The notes below the pieces were generated by a model that was given only the letters and a program-made list of their open reading frames with translations, did not search any database and was not told where the DNA came from. Shown here piece by piece: positions 8,914 through 17,133 of a DNA stretch of 64,000 bases. The position numbers were made by a program, and so were the translations under genes. The stretch covers positions 620,001-684,000 of the forward strand of contig CAVXGQ010000005.1 of assembly GCA_963761425.1 (NCBI GenBank), written 5' to 3'. Each line of letters opens with the position of its first letter. Position 1 is the stretch's first letter. Origin of the DNA: Bog-793 sp963761425 (GTDB lineage Bacteria > Actinomycetota > Acidimicrobiia > Acidimicrobiales > Bog-793).

Positions 8914-9292
8914 TCAACCTCCGGAGATCGAAGGCGTCTAAGTGGCAGGCGTCACGGAGCGCTGAGACGTAGCGATCCGAAGTGACTATCGATTTTGCAT
9001 AATACGCGCCGGATAGGGTGCCGTCTTTCGCCACAGCATGGACGAGAAGCCACGCATGCGGGACGTCGAACCCACGAACTCTGGGGTCATGCGATGCGGT
9101 CGAGTCGCCGCTGCGCGATCGAGTTGACAACCTCCCGGCACCGGCGAGAAGCCGACTCCGGTCCGCCGCAGGATCTGAAATGGTCGGTTGTGCGAGCGGC
9201 TCCCCGGTAAGCTACGACTATTGGCCTTACAAATGGGAACTTTCCGCGGACGATGCGAGTGGTGCCCGCTCGGTCGTGACTAGGAGGGTCGA
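8914..9292. other. Divergent intergenic region between the GT14-like and GH113-like genes
   Basis: About 380 bases that must contain promoters in both directions. On the minus side GGAGG precedes the GT14-like start; on the plus side AGGAGG at 9282-9287 precedes the GH113-like start. A TTGACA at about 9124 is the best -35-like hexamer, but no matching -10 is convincing. No gene was recognised. Confidence 0.35.
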
Positions 9293-10402
9293 GTGGCGAT
9301 CCACGTGAGACGCGGCATGGCCGCGGTGGTCATCATTTTTTCGACGACATTGCTAGCTACCGCCTCGAGCGCGTCGTTTCGCGCCTCGGCGATGCTCCCG
9401 TCAGCGACTACAACCCAGTTCGGTATGAACACCTTTGTCCCTTACAACTGCGAGTCGAACTCCTCGTGGTCTCAGCTGGCAACCACACAGTTCCAAGCAT
9501 TCAAGGGACTCGGAGCGAACGCCGTCGCTCTTGCCTTCCCGCTGTACACGGACTCACTCACCTCGAATGCCTTCTATGCCAAGGACGTGTGCAATACCCA
9601 GTACGCGTCACCGTCTCCAGCGGAACTCGCGATGCTTGTCCGCATCGCGCACGCCATGGGGCTCCAGGTGTTCGTCCGGCCGATCCTCTACGAGACGAAT
9701 CTCCAAGCCGAGAAGCCTGGTGCCTGGCGCGGCATCATCGAACCGACGAACACTGACCTCTGGTTCAGGAACTACTGGACCACGATGCTGCCTTATCTCC
9801 AAATGGCTCAAGCTAACCATGTCGAGCATTTCGCCCTCTCGACTGAACTCCAGAGCATGGCGGCCAAGCCCAACTGGAGAGCACTGATCGCGAAAGCGCG
9901 TCACATCTACACCGGTGACCTCGTCTTTTCCACCAACTCCTCACCTGGGGGTAACGATAACGATGAAATTCACTGGGGCGGCACGAGTGTCGGTCTGGAC
10001 TTCTACTCCGGCGTGCCGGGACTGAGCAGCACCGCCACGCCAGCCCAGATCGTCGCAGGCTGGAACCGCGAGCTCGCGACGACGAACCCGTTCCCTCTGA
10101 TCTCGTCGGCGACGATCTCCGAGGTCGGCATCTTGCCGCAAGATGGCGCCTACTCCCAGCCCTATTCCTGGTCGCTGCCACTCGCGCAGTATCCCTTCAA
10201 CCAGTTGATCCAGGCCAACTGGTTCACTGCGGTGTGTCGCTTCTTCAAATCCCACAAGATGGGCGGCGTCTACTTCTGGGGTTCTGCGATCTACGAGCAG
10301 AACGGAGTCCTTCTCGGGACGCCGAGCATGAGCGCCGGCACCATCTCGGAGATTCAGCCCCTCGCCCAGCAGGCCATCAAGGTTTGCTTCACCGGAAAAT
10401 GA
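9293..10402 (+). CDS. Secreted GH113-like TIM-barrel hydrolase
   Basis: Exported protein with a signal peptide (residues 1 to about 27, ending TASSA) and one TIM-barrel domain. The pattern follows GH113 beta-mannanase-type enzymes: GANAVALAFPLYTDS early, LVRIAHAMGLQVFVRP, then AWRGII (about 144-149), FALSTELQS with candidate acid/base Glu185, ATISEVG with candidate nucleophile Glu277, and GGVYFWG near the end. These two glutamates and the WRG motif are the family's diagnostic features. Start GTG 9293 is supported by AGGAGG 5 nt upstream. Substrate is not proven; together with the two GH26-like proteins it suggests an extracellular mannan-like or related beta-glycan. Confidence 0.7.
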   Translation: MAIHVRRGMAAVVIIFSTTLLATASSASFRASAMLPSATTTQFGMNTFVPYNCESNSSWSQLATTQFQAFKGLGANAVALAFPLYTDSLTSNAFYAKDVCNTQYASPSPAELAMLVRIAHAMGLQVFVRPILYETNLQAEKPGAWRGIIEPTNTDLWFRNYWTTMLPYLQMAQANHVEHFALSTELQSMAAKPNWRALIAKARHIYTGDLVFSTNSSPGGNDNDEIHWGGTSVGLDFYSGVPGLSSTATPAQIVAGWNRELATTNPFPLISSATISEVGILPQDGAYSQPYSWSLPLAQYPFNQLIQANWFTAVCRFFKSHKMGGVYFWGSAIYEQNGVLLGTPSMSAGTISEIQPLAQQAIKVCFTGK

Positions 10403-10647
10403 GTTCCGGTACCAAAACGGACGGCGAGCCACCTGACGCCACCCTCCTGCTTGCCCTGGATCCCGCCGATGTTTACGACTGCGAACACGGGATGAACTCC
10501 GGGTAGGCGGTGGCCTTCGTCGGCGACACGATGTCCAAGTACTGGAAGCTGTTGGCTGTTCCAGTGGCTGCCATGTAGAAGCGAGGTTCAGCTAAGAAGG
10601 ATGCGCCTTCGTGGCTAGCGGGATGACGACTCGATTCGAAGGGGAGC

Positions 10648-11790
10648 ATGGAAGAACAGAGATCCGATCGTCGATTGAGAGCTGTGAAGATCGCCCTGGA
10701 CGCTCGCTACGTACGGCGGCGCGGAATGGGCTTCCATCGATACGTCTCTGACGCGATCAAGCTCCTGGTCAAAGAAGGTGCATCGGTCACGCTATTGACG
10801 AACTTCCCTTCTGGCCCGTACGTATCCTCATATCCAAAGGTCCAATGGGCGAGCTTTGGCAGCTCACATAACATCATATGGGAGCAGTTGCAATTACCCT
10901 TCTTTCTGCGTCGCAGGGATTTCGCTCTCTACTGGGCGCCTGCCAATGACGGCATACCGATCTTCTCGATACCAAGAACCTGGAAGGTTTCCACGACCCA
11001 TGACATCATTCCCCTCCGACTTCCGCGTATGTACCTTCTGTCACACCCGTGGTTCGCCCTACCGTACCTGCTCTGGACGTTCTCCGCGATACTGAGGAGC
11101 GACACGTTGATTACCGTGTCGAAGTGCTCGGCGGAGGACATTCATCGCCGCTTCCGACGTCAGCCTGTCGTTATCCCGCCGCTTCTTTCTGATGCCAGCT
11201 TGAACGCCAAAGGGATTCCTCTGCCTGACAGCTTGTTGAACCGTTCCTACATTGTCTATAACGGAGGAATCGACCCGCGTAAGAACGTGCGGAATTTACT
11301 GAAAGCGTTTGCAATAGTCGCACGCCAAGACCCCGCCACGGATCTTCTGTTGATGGGAGACGGCTTCACGGGATACGCCTTAGCCATGAAGGAGCTCAAC
11401 ATAGAGGACCGGGTGATCATCACTGGTTACGTTGATGAGGACATGAAGACCGCGATTTTGGCGTCAGCGTCAGTCCTCGTCTACCCGTCTCTGTACGAGG
11501 GCTTTGGCTTGCCAATCCTCGAGGCATTTGCCGTCGGGCTTCCGGTGGTATCGTGCAACAACAGCGCCCTCGCGGAGGTCGCAGGCGACGCGGCGGTTTA
11601 TGTTGACCCGCACGATCCCGAGTCGATCGCCGAGGGCCTCATCGAAGCACAAAAGGCCGATGTCGCCGCACGGTTACGGGAAAATGGAACCGCCCGCCTG
11701 AGCCTTTACAGGCCAGAACATGCACGGCAAGCCCTGATCGATGAATTCCAAAAGGGGATCATCGCGCTCGCAAGGCGACGTATCCACTAG
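10648..11790 (+). CDS. Glycosyltransferase family 4
   Basis: GT-B fold transferase resembling the mannosyltransferase/rhamnosyltransferase branch of GT4. N-terminus KIALDARYVRRRGMGFHRY carries the glycine-containing acceptor loop; the middle has STTHDIIPLRLP (family HD.). The donor half shows YNGGIDPRKNVRNLLKAF and the EX7E motif SLYEGFGLPILEAFAVG. About 380 residues, normal size. The first 12 residues before VKIALDA may be extra; a GTG at 10684 is an alternative start. It heads a plus-strand run of sugar/membrane genes up to the IS630 copy. Confidence 0.9.
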   Translation: MEEQRSDRRLRAVKIALDARYVRRRGMGFHRYVSDAIKLLVKEGASVTLLTNFPSGPYVSSYPKVQWASFGSSHNIIWEQLQLPFFLRRRDFALYWAPANDGIPIFSIPRTWKVSTTHDIIPLRLPRMYLLSHPWFALPYLLWTFSAILRSDTLITVSKCSAEDIHRRFRRQPVVIPPLLSDASLNAKGIPLPDSLLNRSYIVYNGGIDPRKNVRNLLKAFAIVARQDPATDLLLMGDGFTGYALAMKELNIEDRVIITGYVDEDMKTAILASASVLVYPSLYEGFGLPILEAFAVGLPVVSCNNSALAEVAGDAAVYVDPHDPESIAEGLIEAQKADVAARLRENGTARLSLYRPEHARQALIDEFQKGIIALARRRIH

Positions 11791-11809
11791 GGTAACCCAC
11801 AGACCTCGA

Positions 11810-12349
11810 ATGCGTCTCTCGGAAAGGCCCCGGATCGATCGGAAGTTTCGGTCCAATGTTGGGTGGCATAGGAAACTTGCGGCCTTGAAGAGCTCGGCGA
11901 CCGTTGAAAGTTTCCGTGGCCTGGTAAGACGGACCGGCCAACTCAGGCGCGCCGTGAATTCGAACATCGCCCGAATCGCGCTCGTCGTCATCGTGATGGC
12001 TGGTGCCTTCCTCATCAGTGGACCGGTGGTGCGCTTGATCGGGGACGCGGCAGGTATCAGCGGACAGCCGTACCTCGAGTCTGCGTGGTTCGTGAAGCCG
12101 GCTGCAGCGAGCGCGGGCATCCGCGGGGGGTCAAGCGTCGGGATCGCGTTCCGTGCGAGTCGCCGGGTCGAAGTGCACTGGTCCGAGCTCGCCACGGGGG
12201 CCATCGTTTCGTCGGGGACCGTCCGTGTCGGTCCGGGGCGACCCGTCACGGTCCGGGTGCGGTTGCCAGTGGTCCGGAAACGGACCTGGGTCACGATATC
12301 GGTCGACCACCTCGCCGCGCCGCTGCGCGTCGAGGTTGAGCCCCGATGA
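11810..12349 (+). CDS. Hypothetical single-pass membrane protein
   Basis: I do not recognise a family. A basic N-terminal portion precedes one clear transmembrane segment (IARIALVVIVMAGAFLISG). The rest is Val/Arg-rich with beta-strand character and would lie outside the membrane. The ATG at 11810 avoids overlap with the preceding GT4 gene; an upstream in-frame start at 11741 would overlap it by 50 bases. Its stop overlaps the ATG of the next gene by 4 nt, so it is probably co-translated with that polytopic protein and may act as its partner. Confidence 0.5.
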   Translation: MRLSERPRIDRKFRSNVGWHRKLAALKSSATVESFRGLVRRTGQLRRAVNSNIARIALVVIVMAGAFLISGPVVRLIGDAAGISGQPYLESAWFVKPAAASAGIRGGSSVGIAFRASRRVEVHWSELATGAIVSSGTVRVGPGRPVTVRVRLPVVRKRTWVTISVDHLAAPLRVEVEPR

Positions 12350-14583
12350 CGGCGCCGTCGGCAGCGCCGATGCTGTTTCGGCGAAGGCCGGGACTTGCGA
12401 CCGCAACGGCGGCATTCATTGTCGCGGTCTCAATCGTCATCCCCGCCAATCCTGCCGCGCAGGTGATCTCCTCCGTGGGGCTGATTCTCCTGCCCGGCCT
12501 GGTTCTCACGTCGGTGATCATCCCTTCCGGGCTAACTGGGCTGAGGAAGCTCCTCGTCTCGACCGGAGTCGGGTTGACCATGTTCTGTCTGGTCGGCGCT
12601 GCGGCAGGAGCTTTCGGCCCATCGCTCGGGGTAGGGCACCCTCTTGGTCGGACGCCACTCGTTCTGCTGTGGCTCGTGATTCTCGCGGCGGTCGGGACCA
12701 TCGCAATCTTGCGTCGGCTCGACCCGGTCAGTGAGGCACTCGCAGGTCTTCATCGGCACGACTATTGGTGGATTGCGGCTCTCGCAGTTCCGCCCTGCGT
12801 GGCCCTGTGCGGAGCCACGAGGCTGAACGCCACCGGTTCCAACGGCGTCGCGGTTGCCGCAACAGTGCTCGGACTCGGCCTCATCCTGACCGCCGTCGCG
12901 CTTAGCGACCGCGTCAGCGCGGCCGCACAGTCTGGGCTCTTCGCGAGCGGCGTCGTCACACTCATATGGCAGCTCCCGACTCGGGGAGGTTGGCTCTGGG
13001 GCTGGGATATCCAGCATGAATTCTCGGTGGCATCGGCAACGATCACATCGGGCAGATTCCCGCTACCTCAGCTTCACGACCCCTATGCGGGAATGCTCTC
13101 GCTTACCGTCCTTCCAGCGCAGCTGCACTTCCTGAACGGAATGCAGTTGCGGACCATCCTGGTGCTGCTTCCTGGCGTCATGCTCGCCGGCTGCGCGGTG
13201 ACGACCCTGGTCACGACACGGAGGATCGCCGGGCCGGTGTACTCGGCGTTCCTCGTCGCACTGCTGATCGTCGGGACAGCCTCGTTCCTTACGGAGCTGC
13301 CCGCTCTTATGCGTCAGTCAGTCGCGCTGTTCCTGTTCACCCTGCTACTCCAGCTCATCGCGGACCCGCCCGCGCGCATCCGCCGGGTCCGGGTCCTCGC
13401 TGTCGTGATTGGGGCGGGATTGGCGGTTTCCCACTACTCGTCGGCCTACCTGACAGCTGGCGCCGTTCTCACGGCGTGGCTGCTCGGCGTCGTGCTGCGG
13501 ACGGACCGGTCCCGTCGAGTCATCACCGCCAGCGCCGCCACAGGGATCGTCGGCGTTGCGCTGGTCTGGGGGCTCTTTGTCGCCGACACCGCCTCATACC
13601 TGAGCCATGTCGCCCAGGCGATCCGACAGTCGGGACTTGAACTACTCCCCGGGTCGGGAAGCCTGCTCTCGCGTTGGCTCCAAGGCGCGTCTTCCGGAAA
13701 GTCGATTTCGCCTTCGCAGATACGTACCTTGGACGTCACCGCTCGAGCTCACCTCTACAGCTGGATGACTGTCGATCCACGGGCCGACAGCATCCGGCTC
13801 ACGAAGAGCTCGACGCCTGGTTCCCATGGAGTGCCCATCCTCGGGCCGATCGTCCAGAACGTGACGATTGCGGCAAGGGAGGCCATCCTCCTTTTCGTCG
13901 TCCTCGCGGTCCTCTGGGGAATCTGGCGGTTGATCAGAAGGCGAGAGCACGTCGAGATCGTCGGCCTCGCGCTGTTCGGGGGATTCGTTTCCGCCGTGTC
14001 GCGTACGTCGGGGACGCTGACGCTGCAATTCAACACCGACCGAGTGGAAGCACAGATGTACCTGATATTCGTCGTGATCGCCGCTTATCTCGTGCACAAC
14101 CTGCGGGCGCGGATCTGGCGGATCACGCCGATCCTCCTCGGGGTGCTCGCGGCACTCCAGGTAGCGTTCGCCTTCGGCATCGGCGCCTACGCGGTCGCGA
14201 ACTCGAACCTTCCCGTCGCGCTAGCCTCGACCGGACCCGCGATCCAGCAGCTCGCGGTGACACCGGCGGATAGGGATGCGGCGCGATGGGCGATCGAATT
14301 CGCCGGCAAACGTGTGCTCCAGGCCGATCCGTACAGCTCCTTGGCGCTTGACGACTTCGGCGGGGCGGACCGCAAAAAAACCATCGCGACGGTGGACCCG
14401 GTCGTCGTGGACAACGGTGCCTGGATCCTGGCCACAAGCGCGAACGTGACCGACCATACGGCGCGGGCCATCATCGGGTCATCCTCCGGATCGTTCGTCT
14501 TCCCGCGTGGATACTTCATTCGGACTCGAGCGATTCTCTATGTCTCGCGGACCGACATCGTCTTTGGAGCGGATCCCTCGTGA
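12346..14583 (+). CDS. Large polytopic membrane protein, DUF2206/GT-C-like (possible polymerase or lipid-linked glycosyltransferase)
   Basis: 745 residues with a dozen or more hydrophobic segments from residue 15 to about 630, then a soluble C-terminal tail. Motifs such as WGWDIQHEFSVA, MLSLTVLPAQLHFLNG, ALMRQSVALFLFTLLLQL and GLAVSHYSSAYLTAG match what I recall of DUF2206 membrane proteins, which look like GT-C enzymes using lipid-linked sugar donors. In this cluster no other gene looks like a Wzy polymerase, so this protein could fill that place; that is inference. It overlaps the previous gene by 4 nt and is followed by a GT2. Confidence 0.7.
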   Translation: MTAPSAAPMLFRRRPGLATATAAFIVAVSIVIPANPAAQVISSVGLILLPGLVLTSVIIPSGLTGLRKLLVSTGVGLTMFCLVGAAAGAFGPSLGVGHPLGRTPLVLLWLVILAAVGTIAILRRLDPVSEALAGLHRHDYWWIAALAVPPCVALCGATRLNATGSNGVAVAATVLGLGLILTAVALSDRVSAAAQSGLFASGVVTLIWQLPTRGGWLWGWDIQHEFSVASATITSGRFPLPQLHDPYAGMLSLTVLPAQLHFLNGMQLRTILVLLPGVMLAGCAVTTLVTTRRIAGPVYSAFLVALLIVGTASFLTELPALMRQSVALFLFTLLLQLIADPPARIRRVRVLAVVIGAGLAVSHYSSAYLTAGAVLTAWLLGVVLRTDRSRRVITASAATGIVGVALVWGLFVADTASYLSHVAQAIRQSGLELLPGSGSLLSRWLQGASSGKSISPSQIRTLDVTARAHLYSWMTVDPRADSIRLTKSSTPGSHGVPILGPIVQNVTIAAREAILLFVVLAVLWGIWRLIRRREHVEIVGLALFGGFVSAVSRTSGTLTLQFNTDRVEAQMYLIFVVIAAYLVHNLRARIWRITPILLGVLAALQVAFAFGIGAYAVANSNLPVALASTGPAIQQLAVTPADRDAARWAIEFAGKRVLQADPYSSLALDDFGGADRKKTIATVDPVVVDNGAWILATSANVTDHTARAIIGSSSGSFVFPRGYFIRTRAILYVSRTDIVFGADPS

Positions 14584-14643
14584 GATCCATGGTGGCCAAC
14601 AGCTTCACCCGGATTCCCTACGTTGGAACGAATCGATCTGACC

Positions 14644-15711
14644 ATGACTGACTCAATCGTCGGCGACACCTTGGAGCAATCGGCCGACGGGACACCAGCC
14701 ATACCAAAGATCACGGTCGTGATCTGCTCCTTCAACGGAGCGAACAAGATCGGCACCGCACTTGAAGCCCTGGCCAGACAGACTGGCTGGGTTCCGTTCG
14801 AGGTCATCGTCGTCGACGACGGCTCCACGGATGCCACAGCGGACATCGCCGAGCGAGCAGGGGCAACGGTGATCCGGCTCGATGAGAATCGCGGACGCGG
14901 GTACGCGCTCCAGGAAGCTACCAAGGTGGCTCGGGGTCCGATCCTCGCCATGACAGACGACGATTGTGTGCCCTTGCCGAACTGGATAGAGCAACTCGCC
15001 GAGGAGTGGACCCGAGTCCCTGAAGGTGTCACCGCCATCGGCGGATCCGTCAGGCCGCTCGCCACCGACACATTCAACCGGCGCTATATCGACTTCCGCA
15101 AACCGCTGTGTGCCCAGGAACTCGATGGCAACGAAGATGCAGGCATGGTCGCTCGACTCCGGCGGGCTCTCTTCCCGCCACCTGACAGAGCCGATCGACG
15201 CCCTGTGCTCTGCACGGCCGGCGCGAATATGTCACTGCGACTGTCTGCCGTGCGAGAGGTCGGAGGGTTCGACCCGGCGATCCGTTTCGGCGGCGAAGAA
15301 GACGCTCTCTGCAAGCGTCTCCGTGAAATCTTCGGCCCCGACACCGTGCTGTTCGTTCCGGAGATCGAGATGATCCACGACTTCCGCCCGAATCTCGGCG
15401 ACTCCCTACGACGTTCTCGCGCCTACGGACGGGCACACGGCCAGAAGTGGAGGAGCGAGGGCGGCATTCCTACAATCCAGCCGATTCCGTTCCTCGTCGC
15501 GGGCATCGCCCTTCCGCTCCTTGCCTGGCGGCCGAAGCTTGGCACGCTGGCAACGGCCCTCCTGCCACCTCTCCTGTACCGAGGCTGGCTGGACCGATGC
15601 AAGGCTACCGGGTCGATCGAACCCGTCCTGTATCCCTACGTACGCCTTCTCGAGGAGGTCGCCGGAGAGGCCGGCTTTCTCGCTGGACTACGAGACAAGC
15701 CAGCCGTCTAG
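14644..15711 (+). CDS. Glycosyltransferase family 2, membrane-associated
   Basis: GT-A fold transferase. It shows ITVVICSFNG, VVDDGSTDATADIAE (first Asp pair), ILAMTDDDCVPLPNW (DxD-like metal site) and FGGEEDALCKRL (catalytic-base region). A hydrophobic stretch near the C-terminus (IPFLVAGIALPLLAW) suggests membrane attachment. ATG 14644 is preferred to the TTG seven codons upstream. The TAG stop is formed by the TA target of the IS630 element plus the element's first G; without the element the flanking TAGG would also give TAG, so the insertion leaves the protein intact. Confidence 0.85.
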   Translation: MTDSIVGDTLEQSADGTPAIPKITVVICSFNGANKIGTALEALARQTGWVPFEVIVVDDGSTDATADIAERAGATVIRLDENRGRGYALQEATKVARGPILAMTDDDCVPLPNWIEQLAEEWTRVPEGVTAIGGSVRPLATDTFNRRYIDFRKPLCAQELDGNEDAGMVARLRRALFPPPDRADRRPVLCTAGANMSLRLSAVREVGGFDPAIRFGGEEDALCKRLREIFGPDTVLFVPEIEMIHDFRPNLGDSLRRSRAYGRAHGQKWRSEGGIPTIQPIPFLVAGIALPLLAWRPKLGTLATALLPPLLYRGWLDRCKATGSIEPVLYPYVRLLEEVAGEAGFLAGLRDKPAV

Positions 15712-16856
15712 TGTCCTGAGTCACTGAATACTCGCGTTGATGGCGCGAGTCGCGTAGCGTTGTTCCATGGCAGGACGCGGACGTCCGAAAGCTCCCTTGG
15801 TGCTCACCGAAGAGGAGCGCGAGACGCTCGAACGGTGGGCGAGGCGCCCGAAGTCGGCGCAATCTCTGGCATTCCGCTGCCGGATCGTTCTCGCCTGTGC
15901 GCAGGGCCTCGACAACAAGGTCGTCGCCGCCAAGCTCCACACGTCCCAGCAGACCGTGTGGAAGTGGCGCAGTCGCTTCCTCGCGCGACGCCTCGACGGA
16001 CTCGCAGATGATCCACGTCCCGGCGCGGTTCGCACGATCACCGACGATGTGGTCGAAGCAGTGATCGTGAAGACGCTCGAGGAGATGCCCACCGACGCAA
16101 CGCACTGGTCGACCCGCTCGATGGCCAAGGACATGGGGATGAGCCAATCGGCAATCTCGAGAATTTGGCGAGCGTTCGGCCTAAAGCCCCACCTCGTCGA
16201 CTCCTTCAAGTTGTCGAACGACCCGCAATTCATCGAAAAGGTGCGTGATGTCGTCGGTCTCTACATGAACCCACCGGAAGCCGCACTGGTGCTCTGTGTC
16301 GACGAGAAGACCCAAGTCCAAGCGCTCGATCGCACCGCACCTGTGTTGCCACTGCGACCAGGAGTTCCCGAACGCCAGACCCATGACTATCTGCGCCATG
16401 GCACGACAAACCTCTACGCGGCGCTCGACGTCGCATCGGGACAGGTGATCGCGGACATGACCGATCGTCACCGTGCCGACGAGTTCCACCGGTTCTTGAA
16501 CCTCATCAATCGCTCGGTTCCCGAGGACTTGGACATCCACGTGATCGTCGACAACTCCTCGACGCACAAGACGCCCGAGATCCACCGTTGGCTGGTGCGC
16601 CATCCGCGCTTCACCCTCCACTTCACGCCGACCTACTCATCGTGGATGAACTTGGTCGAGCGCTGGTTCGCCGAGCTGACCAACAAATGGCTGAGAAGAG
16701 CAACGCATCGCTCGACAAAAGAGCTCGAAGCGGCGATCAGTTCGTGGATCGACACCTGGAACGAGAACCCGAGGCCCTTCGTCTGGCACAAGACGGCCGA
16801 CGAGATCTTCGAGAGCCTCGCTTCCTATTTATCAACTGTCCAGTGACTCAGGACAC
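15711..16856 (+). mobile_element. IS630-family insertion sequence, complete
   Basis: The element has 16-bp perfect terminal inverted repeats (left GTGTCCTGAGTCACTG at 15711-15726; the complement ends at 16856) and is flanked by the TA dinucleotide at 15709-15710 and 16857-16858, the target duplication typical of IS630/Tc1-mariner elements. It contains one transposase gene with all three catalytic residues. Perfect ends and an intact gene suggest a recent and possibly active insertion. Confidence 0.93.
15767..16846 (+). CDS. IS630-family transposase
   Basis: DDE transposase acting on the inverted repeats of its own element. An N-terminal helix-turn-helix region (about residues 50-75, VVAAKLHTSQQTVWKWRSR) and a second one (about 116-137) bind the ends. 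The RNase H-like core has LCVDEK (Asp179), VIVDNSSTHK (Asp262) and NLVERWF (Glu298), the DDE triad in family spacing. At 359 residues it is full length, with no frameshift. Start ATG 15767 lies 56 bases inside the left end; the stop is 10 bases from the right end. Confidence 0.95.
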   Translation: MAGRGRPKAPLVLTEEERETLERWARRPKSAQSLAFRCRIVLACAQGLDNKVVAAKLHTSQQTVWKWRSRFLARRLDGLADDPRPGAVRTITDDVVEAVIVKTLEEMPTDATHWSTRSMAKDMGMSQSAISRIWRAFGLKPHLVDSFKLSNDPQFIEKVRDVVGLYMNPPEAALVLCVDEKTQVQALDRTAPVLPLRPGVPERQTHDYLRHGTTNLYAALDVASGQVIADMTDRHRADEFHRFLNLINRSVPEDLDIHVIVDNSSTHKTPEIHRWLVRHPRFTLHFTPTYSSWMNLVERWFAELTNKWLRRATHRSTKELEAAISSWIDTWNENPRPFVWHKTADEIFESLASYLSTVQ

Positions 16857-16926
16857 TAGGAACAGGGCCCTGCCCCTTCTGGCCCCGCAGCTCTTAGCAC
16901 AGGCCGTATCTTCTCCCGGGGTCGTT

Positions 16927-16954
16927 CTCCGGAGGGATCCTTTGTGCTCCGGAG
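16927..16954. repeat. Paired CTCCGGAG palindromes downstream of the IS630 copy
   Basis: CTCCGGAG occurs at 16927-16934 and 16947-16954. Each copy is self-complementary and the two can pair to form an 8-bp stem with a 12-base loop. It lies between convergent genes, so it may be a transcription terminator hairpin although no U-run follows. The rest of 16857-17133 has no recognisable gene. Confidence 0.3.
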
Positions 16955-17133
16955 CTTCAAGATTGCAGCCCGACTGCCGGGCCCGCGGGCTTCCCGCTCC
17001 GGCCGGACTTCAGCGGGTGCCCCATGAAGGCGCAGGTCAACGGGGTGCGCGACCGCCCAAAAGGACTGAAACGGCCTTCCATGGGCTGAAATCGGGCCCG
17101 GCAGAATGATTCAAACAGACGACGACGTCCGAG

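Noticed and set aside
16857..17133. Possible RNA gene or small gene downstream of the IS630 copy
   Set aside because: Apart from the two CTCCGGAG palindromes no cloverleaf, conserved RNA motif or plausible coding frame was found.
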